Below, one piece after another: positions 5,369-13,037 of a stretch of DNA of 13,037 bases; within the stretch, counting starts at the first letter, position 1, and every line of letters starts with the position of its first letter. A program made the translations under genes and the position numbers. Under the pieces are notes generated by a model. The model made no database searches and had not been told where the DNA came from. It was given only the letters and a program-made list of their open reading frames with translations. Where the stretch lies: the NCBI GenBank assembly GCA_900767815.1, contig CAAGAM010000067.1:1-13037 (forward strand), read 5' to 3'. The DNA is from Clostridia bacterium (GTDB lineage Bacteria; Bacillota; Clostridia; Christensenellales; Borkfalkiaceae).

Positions 5369-6658
5369 TCAAAGAGTTGCACAAGATCCCGATTTCAGTC
5401 GCCTGATTGTCGTATTCAGATAAACGATCAATACAATCAGCAATACGGCGGAAAGCAAAGAAAGAAGTTGCTGAGCATAAATATCTACGCCCAAAAATTG
5501 ATTTCCGTTCCTTTGTATAAGCGCCACCAAAGGGCTTACAAGCAGCGTTGTGAAAAAACCGGTAAAACCGCAAAACGTGCTTTGCAACGCCAGCGCGCCA
5601 GTCCTTTTTTCTTTATCGACGTAATCGTAAATCAAATTAATCGTGGCACTGTTTATTCCCGCCATGGCTATCGCATACAGCATATAGTATACCGTATAAA
5701 ATATTTTCCCGTTCCCCGGCACGGTAAATAAATTTACGATAAACCCCGATAATGCGACCGCAAAACAGATATTCAGCATTTTTGCGAACGAATGCTTATC
5801 CGCGTATTTTCCCATCGGTTTTGAAAATATCGTGCGGACCACCGCATATGCCGCAGATAATACCGATACGAATGTCATCGTGAAACCAAGCTCTTTTATC
5901 TGATACGAACCATAAAAAGGCGTAGAAGCATAATTCACCACACTCCATAACACAGAAACAAGTATCACTTTAAAAAGATTTTTATCCGTCAACAAATCTT
6001 TCAGAAGTTGTTTTACGGAGCACGTTTCTGTTTCTTCCACAGGTTTTTCCTTTGAAAAAATTAACGTTAAACTATGCAGCAGCATCAAAATAAAAATGCT
6101 TACTCCGCACACGATAAATGCTCCGTTTATATTTCCTGCCGCTTCCAGTCTGTCGATAACGTGCCCCGTCAAAAACGAAAAAATCATTCCGCCTATCAGC
6201 GACACCATCTCTTTGTTTGCCGTAAAACTCCCGCGCCGCTTATCTTCCACCAGCGACATAAACCAGTTTATTTTCGGTGAATTCACCACGTTGTTCAAGA
6301 TATGCCCGGTTAATAAAAACGCAATGAATAAAAATATTTTCATTTCGTGAGAAAGATGCACCAGCGGAATAAAATATATCAATGCAAATGCCATCTGATT
6401 CAGGCAATGCAGCAAAGTGACCCAACGTTTTACCGGGCGTTTATTTGCCAGAAATACGGCGATAATCTGAAATCCGAAACCGAGCGACACGAACGAGGTA
6501 AGAATCCCCGTCAGCATATCCGACATACCGATAGCCGAAGTTATCTTTGCCAGATACGCGCCCGTTACCAGCAGAGAGATAAAATACTCCAGCGCAGCTT
6601 CCGCTACATAAAGACATCTGCTGCGTGCGTATCCATCCTGTTTTTTCGTCTCCATCAA
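5369..6658 (-). CDS. MFS transporter, probable oligosaccharide or uronide uptake
   Basis: About 429 aa with roughly 12 hydrophobic segments in two halves joined by a charged loop (SKEKPVEETE, about residue 210). A basic loop NKRPVKRW follows the second membrane segment, as in the major facilitator superfamily, and EDKRRGSFTANKE lies between later segments. The start may be TTG 6658 (AGGAG at 6666-6670, spacing 7) or the next codon, ATG 6655 (spacing 10). The gene begins about 25 nt after the deacetylase gene and precedes the beta-helix gene. It is the only transporter in the window, so it probably brings in the sugars that the cytoplasmic enzymes act on. The substrate cannot be read from sequence. 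Confidence 0.88.
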   Translation of the reverse strand: MMETKKQDGYARSRCLYVAEAALEYFISLLVTGAYLAKITSAIGMSDMLTGILTSFVSLGFGFQIIAVFLANKRPVKRWVTLLHCLNQMAFALIYFIPLVHLSHEMKIFLFIAFLLTGHILNNVVNSPKINWFMSLVEDKRRGSFTANKEMVSLIGGMIFSFLTGHVIDRLEAAGNINGAFIVCGVSIFILMLLHSLTLIFSKEKPVEETETCSVKQLLKDLLTDKNLFKVILVSVLWSVVNYASTPFYGSYQIKELGFTMTFVSVLSAAYAVVRTIFSKPMGKYADKHSFAKMLNICFAVALSGFIVNLFTVPGNGKIFYTVYYMLYAIAMAGINSATINLIYDYVDKEKRTGALALQSTFCGFTGFFTTLLVSPLVALIQRNGNQFLGVDIYAQQLLSLLSAVLLIVLIVYLNTTIRRLKSGSCATL

Positions 6659-6683
6659 ACTTTTTCTCCTGCCTGTACCAAAC

Positions 6684-7517
6684 TTATATTATTATCTCTT
6701 TTCCTGCGGGTACCTTGATATTGTTTCCGTAAAAACACAGATAAACTTCTTGATCGGATGCATTTTTGATTATATTATTTTCAACGGAATATTCCAACTT
6801 GTCATATGCCCGCACATAATCGTAAATTTCTCCGTTTGTTGCGTACCACACGTCCTCTCTGTTCCCCGTTTTTTCGGCAAACTTTTCAATCACTTCCCAG
6901 TTATCGTTGTTGTGAAATTCATAACTATGCCCCCAAAGATAGAAAAGACGCGGAGTATTCTGCCAAAAAATGCCGCTTTCCGGGCTCTTTAAAAATTCTT
7001 CCGCCAATTGTATCAGACGAGGATTATTGTGATGACAAGTAGCCGGCAGCCTCAACCAGTCCTCGGGAATATCGAAACGCTCGGTGCTCACGGTTGTCCG
7101 AGCATATTTTATCCCGCATATCTTAAGCATTTCCACCACTTTATCCGTATACGAACCGTTAGCGTACGCCATTCCGCGAATAATTTTTCCGAATAGTTTT
7201 TCTAACGCTATTCTGTCTTCTATAATATCCCTGCAAGCGACTTCCAGCGGCACTTCCGCAAGCGACAGATGTTTAGCGCCGTGAACGGCTACTTCATGTC
7301 CGCTGTTTTTATATAACGATACGGCTTCGCTTGCCGTCATCCTTTTTTCGTCCCCGTCGGGATAAAATAAGCCTGAATTGATATTAAACGTTGCCTTTAA
7401 TCCGAATTTGTTTAATATCCCGATGAATTTTTCATCATATTTCGTACCGTCGTCGTAACTGAGAGTTACGGCTTTTCTTTTAAACTCGGGAAATCTTAAA
7501 AACGCATACTTTTTCAT
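6684..7517 (-). CDS. NodB-type polysaccharide/carbohydrate deacetylase
   Basis: A 277-aa protein. Motif 1 is TLSYDDG (18-24), with the Asp pair D22/D23 expected as base and metal ligand. Motif 2 is HGAKH (79-83), giving the two metal His. Motif 3 is loose (GMAYANGSY, 115-123, in place of RxPY). LWGHSYE (194-200) supplies the late His. Family 4 carbohydrate esterases remove acetyl groups from sugars in a metal-dependent reaction; this is a divergent branch. No signal peptide is present, so it probably works inside the cell. Its ATG overlaps the TGA of the rhamnosidase gene by 4 bp (ATGA, 7514-7517), which implies translational coupling and a joint substrate. AGGAA lies 8 nt upstream of the start. 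Removing an acetyl or N-acetyl group from the rhamnosidase's substrate or product is an inference. Confidence 0.88.
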   Translation of the reverse strand: MKKYAFLRFPEFKRKAVTLSYDDGTKYDEKFIGILNKFGLKATFNINSGLFYPDGDEKRMTASEAVSLYKNSGHEVAVHGAKHLSLAEVPLEVACRDIIEDRIALEKLFGKIIRGMAYANGSYTDKVVEMLKICGIKYARTTVSTERFDIPEDWLRLPATCHHNNPRLIQLAEEFLKSPESGIFWQNTPRLFYLWGHSYEFHNNDNWEVIEKFAEKTGNREDVWYATNGEIYDYVRAYDKLEYSVENNIIKNASDQEVYLCFYGNNIKVPAGKEIII

Positions 7518-9523
7518 ATTATATTTTCCTTTTCTGTTTTCTGTAAATCAATTTTTGAAAAAACAATCAACGGCGCAACCGCCCACGGGTGAAACAAACT
7601 CGTATTCCATTTCTGCTCTTTGCCCCATGCCTCAAACGTTGCCGTGCCGCCTTCCGCTATCATATTCAGCCACGCGTTTTTATCCGTGGCAAGCGCAACG
7701 GCTTTTTCTTCTTCGCCATTCTTCTTCAACGCGGCAAGCGCGAAATACGACATATACACTCCCATCGACGTCAATCGCTTTTCTTCGATGAATTTCACGG
7801 CGTTTTTCACAAACGCACTATCGTTCTTTTTCACCCCGAAATACAGCGGCAATACGTTGGAATGAATCGCCGAATGTTTTTTTGCGGGCGAATCGCAAAA
7901 AAGCCCCGTTTCTTCGTTGTAAAACGCTTCGATATAGCTTTTTTCCGTTCTTTTCGCTTTTTCCGTAACAGGCAACCCCATAATTCCGGAAAGTTCGTCG
8001 AACGCTTTTAAAAACCCGATCCAGAACGCATTGATTACGTTATGCACGCCGCTGCCGATCGGATTCGTCAGCGGAAAATCGTACCCGTCGCGCAGATTTT
8101 CCGGCCAGTCTACCAGATTCCATTTTTCCGTTACGTTTTCCAGAAGCCCGCGTTCGTTTTCGTAGCCGCAGAAATATTCGAATGCGCCTTTCACATACGG
8201 ATAAACGCGCTTTAAAAACGCTTCGTCCCGATCGAAACGATACGTCCACAGCACAAGCGGCGCGAACAGCAACGAATAATCGGCGATTTCCTGCATAAAA
8301 GACGACGTGGAAACCGCCATAATTCCCGCACTGATAAATGCGGAATTGCAAAAATCGACGATTGCCTTCTTTAATAAAGTCGCGTCGCCCGTAAGAATCG
8401 CCTGCGCTCTGCCAGAAATAAACGCGTCGCCCAAATACTGCCCTTTTTCGCGCGTGGGACAATCCACGAATACTTCCTGCGTGCCGTAACGAATCGTATC
8501 TTCGCAAAGTTTCAACACTCTCCGCAAATCGGCGTTCGGCGTTTCGTAAACTGTTTTCTTTTCGAACGGATAATGCCTGACAAGCATTTTTATATCGCCG
8601 ATTTCCACGCCGCCCGGCGCAATGATTCCGGCATATCTGAACGCCTTATAATCGAATTGATCCGTTTCGTCGTCGCCGCTGGAAAGTATCCATTTTTCTT
8701 CGTATTTACAGTTGCACCGCAAATTGTAGCGGACTTCGTTTTCGCCGCTTAACTCTTCGCCGTAGCGCAACACGATTTCATCGCCGCGGTTGCCTTTCGC
8801 TTTTGCATATAACTGCCCTACGTACTCTCTGCCGAAATCGATGAAATATACGTTTTCTTTTCGCTCGATTTTCTGCGGTGAAACGTAATAAACTTCCAGC
8901 GGTTCGATCGGCGATTTTTCCAGACGATAATCCGCATTTTCGTAAACGCTTGCGTTTTCCCACGATTCGTCGTTATATTCCGCTTTTTCAAACCCGACTT
9001 CTTTTGCGCGGCTGTCGTACCGTTCGGCATACACCGTATCGTACCCCAAAACGCCGCACGCGGAATACGCCATATGATTTGCGCATTTCCAGCTTTCGTC
9101 GCTTGCCGCAACGATTTTCCCGTCTGCCGTAAGTTCGCACCAGAAACTTTCGCGTAAATCGCCCGAAACCCACACGCGGTTGATCAACCCCTGATAATAC
9201 GTATGCACGGCAATCACGTTTTCTCCGCGACGAAGATATTCGCTTACGTCCTTTTGCATATACAAATACGCGTTCGGGTACGACGGCGGCGGTCCTTGCA
9301 TTACGAATTTTCCGTTGATATACAGCTTGAAATAATCGTCTGCGGTAATACAGATCATCGCCGTTTGATAATCCGCAAGCGTAAATTTTTTTCTGAAAAG
9401 AATATGTCTGTTTTTGTATTTTTCTTCCGTTTTCGGTAACGACTTGTTTTCGTGTTCTTTATGAAACACGTCGATCGGTTTTAAGGAAGAAAAATCTTTA
9501 TGACAGATAAATTTCCCTTGCAT
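7514..9523 (-). CDS. GH78 family alpha-L-rhamnosidase
   Basis: A 669-aa protein. It hydrolyses terminal alpha-L-rhamnose by an inverting mechanism. Residues about 40-180 are N-terminal beta-sandwich (FTLADYQTAMICITADDYFKLYING), 220-310 a second sandwich (FDYKAFRYAGI), and about 325-600 the (alpha/alpha)6 barrel. DCPTREKGQYLGD (354-366) is the GH78 signature: D354, E359 and D366 have the same spacing as D567, E572 and D579 of Bacillus RhaB. GTATFEAW (626-633) supplies the late Glu, E631. HSNVLPL (554-560) is also typical. There is no signal peptide, so it acts on imported oligosaccharides. It is shorter than many GH78 enzymes, which often carry extra domains. The start at ATG 9523 has AGGGAG about 8 nt upstream, 16 nt after the preceding gene; the deacetylase gene overlaps its end. 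Confidence 0.93.
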   Translation of the reverse strand: MQGKFICHKDFSSLKPIDVFHKEHENKSLPKTEEKYKNRHILFRKKFTLADYQTAMICITADDYFKLYINGKFVMQGPPPSYPNAYLYMQKDVSEYLRRGENVIAVHTYYQGLINRVWVSGDLRESFWCELTADGKIVAASDESWKCANHMAYSACGVLGYDTVYAERYDSRAKEVGFEKAEYNDESWENASVYENADYRLEKSPIEPLEVYYVSPQKIERKENVYFIDFGREYVGQLYAKAKGNRGDEIVLRYGEELSGENEVRYNLRCNCKYEEKWILSSGDDETDQFDYKAFRYAGIIAPGGVEIGDIKMLVRHYPFEKKTVYETPNADLRRVLKLCEDTIRYGTQEVFVDCPTREKGQYLGDAFISGRAQAILTGDATLLKKAIVDFCNSAFISAGIMAVSTSSFMQEIADYSLLFAPLVLWTYRFDRDEAFLKRVYPYVKGAFEYFCGYENERGLLENVTEKWNLVDWPENLRDGYDFPLTNPIGSGVHNVINAFWIGFLKAFDELSGIMGLPVTEKAKRTEKSYIEAFYNEETGLFCDSPAKKHSAIHSNVLPLYFGVKKNDSAFVKNAVKFIEEKRLTSMGVYMSYFALAALKKNGEEEKAVALATDKNAWLNMIAEGGTATFEAWGKEQKWNTSLFHPWAVAPLIVFSKIDLQKTEKENII

Positions 9524-9539
9524 CGTCTTGCTCCCTCGT

Positions 9540-11129
9540 TTACGCCATTTCAGCTTTGATTTTCCTGTCTTCTGCCGTAATTTTAAAATCGTCCGAAATC
9601 TTTCCCTGCCGCAGAATCACGGAATAAGTAAAGTTCTCGAATAAAAATTCGATTGCGTCGTCTTTTACTTCGGCTTTTTTGATATAAGAAAGCGATGCTC
9701 TTCCGTTATGATTCGCGAACGTTTTATCGTCGTTTCCGATTTTTCCGTATACGTTTTCTCGTTCATATACGGGAATAATCTCTAAATTTTCAATATCCGT
9801 ATCCACCAAAATTTCTTTTTCGTTCAGTTCAATTTGCAATTGCCCGTAGTCCGATTGCAAAGAGAGAATCGCGTTTGTTCCGCGTTCCTTATATTCCGCG
9901 TTGTTCCACAAAACGAGTTTGTTGCCGCAATAAAAATAACATCCGGCTTTAAGATTTTTTTCTTTATCCGAATACAATACCCCGTCGAACACGGGAAGAT
10001 TTCTGTATTCACAGGCTGCGGAAACGCAATTCGTTTTCAAATATTTTTCTTCGAAATTTTCGTTGAATAAATACAGATCTCTGATTCTCAGAATACCGTT
10101 TTCCAAGAAAAAATTCACGCGATAATATCTTGAATCGTACCAGAAAGATTTTACGTTATTCTTTTGCCACTTCTTATCGGCAACATAGGTTGTGGCAGGC
10201 GTTAACGAAAATTGCTTTTTAAACCATTTTCCGCTCTCGCCGAGAGTCATTATTTCCACCCGCCCGTTCTTCGCCATATCCGCAACTTTTTTGAATTGAA
10301 ATTCAATGCCGTCGCACATTTTATCCCAACCGAAGCTGTTTTCCTGCCCGATCTGCGCGTATTGAAACGTCAACCCGTTTCCGCCGAAAATTTCATCGAG
10401 CAAAAATCCGCCCCATTCGTTGTTATGCGCAAGTTGCGCCGGTTCAAGCGTAGGAATCGTTGCGTGAACGCCGTCATAGTCAAACAACTGAAAGTCGTAT
10501 GCAAAAGCCGCGGAAGAGCCGAGCATACGAAATACAGGCATATCAATCTGATTTTTCTTCGTTTGCGCCGGAGAAAACATATTCTTTCCAGAAGGATAAT
10601 ACGCCTGATTATAATACCCGCCTTGCAAAGTATAGCCGTCTGTACCTATCTGATCGCGGCAAATACAACAAGCCTCTATCGAATATTGTTCGCTTAAATA
10701 GCGCATAGAAGCCGCGTCGATATGCCAAGCGCCGACAACCTTTGGCAAAACGCCGAAAATTTCTTGAAATTTTTCGATATGTACATCGATCAGGCGTTTT
10801 CTTTCTGCTACCGGATAGCCGATTAAAAAACCTACGTCGTTATGCCAATCCCACGGAAATCTGCCGCGCCATTTTATTCCCGCCGCCTCGGCTTGCGGTT
10901 GTACCACTTCGAGCCACAAGCCGATTTCAAAGTCTTTGGGAAGTCCCTTCAAAAGCCCGACAACTTCTTCGTTCATCAACGCGTCATACTGAACGAGAAA
11001 CGTTCCGCGGATATGAAGTTCTTTCATAATCCGGATTTGCTCCCGTACAGGCTTCACCAAATCGATATTTCTTCCCGGGCGCGGTTCTATTCCGCGTATA
11101 AAATTGATAACGTTAACTATATTTTTCAA
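9540..11129 (-). CDS. NodB/GH57-like barrel protein of unknown activity
   Basis: A 529-aa protein I cannot assign to a named family. The N-terminal 300 residues look like a deformed beta/alpha barrel of the polysaccharide-deacetylase/GH57 type: INFIRGIEPRP (8-18), HIRGTFLVQYDAL (39-51), FEIGLWLEV (67-75), then GAWHIDAASMRYL (133-145). The usual TFDDG and HxxxH metal motifs are not present in recognisable form. Residues about 340-525 look like all-beta modules. No signal peptide is seen. The start is TTG 11129: AGGTG lies 5 nt upstream, a TGA in frame four codons upstream excludes a longer protein, and no nearby ATG exists. It lies between the secreted esterase gene and the rhamnosidase gene (16 nt gap), so a cytoplasmic step on the same oligosaccharide is likely. 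Confidence 0.6.
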   Translation of the reverse strand: MKNIVNVINFIRGIEPRPGRNIDLVKPVREQIRIMKELHIRGTFLVQYDALMNEEVVGLLKGLPKDFEIGLWLEVVQPQAEAAGIKWRGRFPWDWHNDVGFLIGYPVAERKRLIDVHIEKFQEIFGVLPKVVGAWHIDAASMRYLSEQYSIEACCICRDQIGTDGYTLQGGYYNQAYYPSGKNMFSPAQTKKNQIDMPVFRMLGSSAAFAYDFQLFDYDGVHATIPTLEPAQLAHNNEWGGFLLDEIFGGNGLTFQYAQIGQENSFGWDKMCDGIEFQFKKVADMAKNGRVEIMTLGESGKWFKKQFSLTPATTYVADKKWQKNNVKSFWYDSRYYRVNFFLENGILRIRDLYLFNENFEEKYLKTNCVSAACEYRNLPVFDGVLYSDKEKNLKAGCYFYCGNKLVLWNNAEYKERGTNAILSLQSDYGQLQIELNEKEILVDTDIENLEIIPVYERENVYGKIGNDDKTFANHNGRASLSYIKKAEVKDDAIEFLFENFTYSVILRQGKISDDFKITAEDRKIKAEMA

Positions 11130-11180
11130 GTAAGCACCTCAACGCTAAACAATATTTCAATCGTTTTTAATATAGCGCAA

Positions 11181-12779
11181 TCATTTTTTCGTTTTCTTTG
11201 CGGAAAGACCTATTACGCTTAACCCCATCAACAAAAGTCCCGCGGCAGGAATGCTCATCGCGCCTTTGCAACCTTTGTTTTTCTCGTTTGCCGTATCTCC
11301 GTTATCCGAGGCAATTTTTTCTATTTCCACCGCAACGCTTAAATTTCCGGAAACATTTTCTGCTTTTCCGTAAAAATATTCGCCTTCTTTTTCCGACGCG
11401 ATCTCCACGCCGTTTACGGTAACTTTTTTAATTTTATACCCTTTTCTTGCTCCAAACGTAAATTTCGCCGTATCGCCTTCGTATACAAATTGCGAGCCGT
11501 TCACAATTCCTACGTTTTTCTCATCCATTTCATAAGATACCGAATATTTCTCTTTCTGCACAAACTCGGCTTCTGCTATCGTTTGCTTTTTGTCCGAAAT
11601 TACCGTCAAAGAATTTTCCGATACGTTCGCAGTTTCGTCTTTCCCGTTCACCGTTATACGTTTCAGTTTGTAATGTTCATCCGGCGTAAGATAAAATATA
11701 ATTTTCGTATCGTCGTTTTCATCATATTTATACGTCAGTTTACCGTTTACCGCCGTAGCCGCCACATATTTCAAATCGGCAAGCTCCCATACTTTTTCGC
11801 CGAACCGACAACCGAGCGTAGTCGCGTCCTGAAAATTGAAATGATACTGATCCGTACCGTTAATCGTGCCGTCTTCACGGACAATAATAAGATCGTCGGT
11901 AGATATCGTGGCTACGCCGCTTATTTCTTTCGCCACACGTTCTTGTTGCGCGTGTATTTTCGGTACATTGCCGTTATTCCACGCAGCGAATGACGGCGCG
12001 ATTTTTCCGATCACAAACGGCATTGCTTTTGCATCTTCATCATTCGTTATTTTAAAAATGTCTTCACGTATATCCGCAATAAACGTTTTTAAAGTATCGC
12101 CGTATTGTTCGTAATCTCCGTACAAATCCGTTTCGCCTTGCATCCACACCATACCCTTTACTTGCGGTGCGTAGCCGTTTGCAACAAGTCCGTTATATAC
12201 TTTTCTGAAATTTTCCACGAAAAATTCATATAATATCCCCGTTGCGTCGTTTCCGACAATATTTTGCCTGATATTCGGCGTATACCCCTCTTCCCACAAA
12301 GAACGCGGATACCAATTTCCCATTCTTTCCGATAATTCTCTCGTTTTATCAAGTAAGCTTGTTCCGCCGGCTGCCGTTTTAAAAATAAAAGCTTTTTTAT
12401 CGCCGGTATAGTACTGATTCAATACTTTTGCCATACCGTATTCAGGACCGATTTTTGCGCTGTCGGTTCCTAATCCGCCCGTTACCTGCCACTTGATATT
12501 GCTATAATCCAGCGCCGCGGTTGAAACCGCCTCTCCGCTTCCGTTTCTGAAATTCACTTCCGTAATTCCGGAATAAGCCACGTTTTCAAAAGTTTCCGTT
12601 GTATTTGCTCCGATTCGCGAATATCCCGCCGCATTCGATTGTCCGCCGATCAGATACATATCGATCGGCGTAGGCTCAAAAGCCGCTTCGGCACAAACGG
12701 TGTCCGCCCCCGCGCGCGGCACAACTACACTGCATAAAGCAACCAATATACTGCAAAAAAACAATCCTATTTTTTTCAT
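11181..12779 (-). CDS. secreted SGNH / sialate-O-acetylesterase-type carbohydrate esterase with C-terminal anchor
   Basis: A 532-aa protein. ATG 12779 is chosen because GGGAG lies 9 nt upstream; an ATG seven codons earlier lacks a site. Residues 1-32 are a signal peptide (MKKIGLFFCSILVALCSVVV). The SGNH/SASA esterase domain (about 37-340) has GGQSNAAG with Ser48, VWMQGETD (block III, 211-218) and TDQYHF with D310/H313, giving a Ser-Asp-His triad. This family removes acetyl groups from sugars and polysaccharides such as xylan, pectin and sialic acid. Residues about 340-490 are two repeat-like beta modules (HYKLKRITVNGKDET; GYKIKKVTVNGVEI). The end is a Cys/Gly motif NKGCKGA, a hydrophobic stretch (507-526) and a KKTKK tail, a membrane-anchor or sorting-type terminus. 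Gene order puts it after uxaC (65 nt gap). It is the only clearly exported enzyme in the window. Confidence 0.88.
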   Translation of the reverse strand: MKKIGLFFCSILVALCSVVVPRAGADTVCAEAAFEPTPIDMYLIGGQSNAAGYSRIGANTTETFENVAYSGITEVNFRNGSGEAVSTAALDYSNIKWQVTGGLGTDSAKIGPEYGMAKVLNQYYTGDKKAFIFKTAAGGTSLLDKTRELSERMGNWYPRSLWEEGYTPNIRQNIVGNDATGILYEFFVENFRKVYNGLVANGYAPQVKGMVWMQGETDLYGDYEQYGDTLKTFIADIREDIFKITNDEDAKAMPFVIGKIAPSFAAWNNGNVPKIHAQQERVAKEISGVATISTDDLIIVREDGTINGTDQYHFNFQDATTLGCRFGEKVWELADLKYVAATAVNGKLTYKYDENDDTKIIFYLTPDEHYKLKRITVNGKDETANVSENSLTVISDKKQTIAEAEFVQKEKYSVSYEMDEKNVGIVNGSQFVYEGDTAKFTFGARKGYKIKKVTVNGVEIASEKEGEYFYGKAENVSGNLSVAVEIEKIASDNGDTANEKNKGCKGAMSIPAAGLLLMGLSVIGLSAKKTKK

Positions 12780-12844
12780 TGATTTGTTCTCCCTGTTCAT
12801 TTTTGATATTTACAAAACCAATTACGGCTTTTTTATAATATTTT

Positions 12845-13037
12845 CTATAACAACGCCGCTTTGATATTCTCATAGGCGATTTTTCGGGCGAGCGCGATTG
12901 CCGCGGCTTCGTCGTATTCGCCGTTTTCCACCCGCTCGCCGATAAACGAAGAAAGAATCCTTCTGTAAAAATCAAACCGCACGTACGATGAAAACGATCT
13001 GCTGTCCGTAAGCATGCCGTACTGCGTACCAAACGCC
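12845..13037 (-). CDS. uxaC: uronate isomerase, C-terminal end (cut by window edge)
   Basis: The last 63 residues are visible, beginning AFGTQYGMLTDSRSFSSY and continuing with FYRRILSSFIGERVENGEY; the stop TAG is at 12845-12847. GMLTDSRSF..Y followed by a YxRRIL helix and the G..VE.GE motif is the conserved end of UxaC. UxaC interconverts D-galacturonate with D-tagaturonate and D-glucuronate with D-fructuronate, the entry step of uronate breakdown. The terminal region is the usual length, so the gene appears intact at this end. Its place as the first visible gene of the operon ties the downstream hydrolases to pectin-type substrates. The operon promoter is probably beyond the right edge. Confidence 0.92.
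   Translation of the reverse strand, partial: AFGTQYGMLTDSRSFSSYVRFDFYRRILSSFIGERVENGEYDEAAAIALARKIAYENIKAALL

Noticed and set aside
4471..5406. 311-codon ORF on the + strand
   Set aside because: It is antisense to the GH28-like gene, rich in Arg/Val and without recognisable motifs; the minus-strand gene has clear family motifs and a ribosome binding site.
12676..13032. 118-codon minus-strand ORF across the esterase start
   Set aside because: It is out of frame with both uxaC and the esterase, whose motifs and start signals are clear.

Overview
The window looks like a piece of a low-GC, AT-rich Firmicutes/Clostridia-type genome, probably an anaerobic gut or rumen fibre degrader. The reasons are strong AGGAGG-type ribosome binding sites, a TTGAAA-17-TATAAT promoter, T-tailed hairpin terminators, and a pectin-type sugar operon. 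No marker gene fixes the species.

Left part (1-3,700, accessory DNA). At the left edge is the 3' end of an IS3-family transposase on the + strand. Next, on the minus strand, is the 3' half only of a tRNA-Asn gene (676-720) followed by a T-tailed terminator (about 621-668). A tRNA cut exactly at the anticodon loop is what a tyrosine-recombinase element leaves at one end, so DNA to the right of 720 may lie inside an integrated element. That DNA holds an AlbA_2/HATPase_c_4 (Schlafen/RecG-like) protein with a 13-14 bp tandem repeat in its linker. It is preceded by a decayed remnant of a second such gene that still has a good promoter and ribosome binding site. Divergent from these is a gene for a sigma-70/ECF-like helix-turn-helix protein. 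Its leader is a roughly 200-nt nested inverted repeat with an apical loop complementary to an inner strand, the most unusual object in the window.

Middle (3,597-4,074). An intergenic stretch with three hairpin terminators and a possible 47-codon small ORF.

Right part (4,075-13,037, all minus strand). A tightly spaced carbohydrate operon read from right to left: uronate isomerase (uxaC, C-terminal end only), a secreted SGNH/sialate-O-acetylesterase-type esterase, a NodB/GH57-like barrel protein of unknown function, a GH78 alpha-L-rhamnosidase, a NodB-type polysaccharide deacetylase (4-bp overlap with the rhamnosidase), an MFS transporter, and a GH28-like parallel beta-helix protein. The operon ends at a terminator at 4,000-4,033. 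Together these suggest use of acetylated rhamnose/galacturonate oligosaccharides such as rhamnogalacturonan. Ester groups would be removed outside, oligosaccharides imported by the MFS protein, rhamnose and uronate units released in the cytoplasm, and the uronate fed to UxaC. The pathway logic is inference; the enzyme families are read from motifs.
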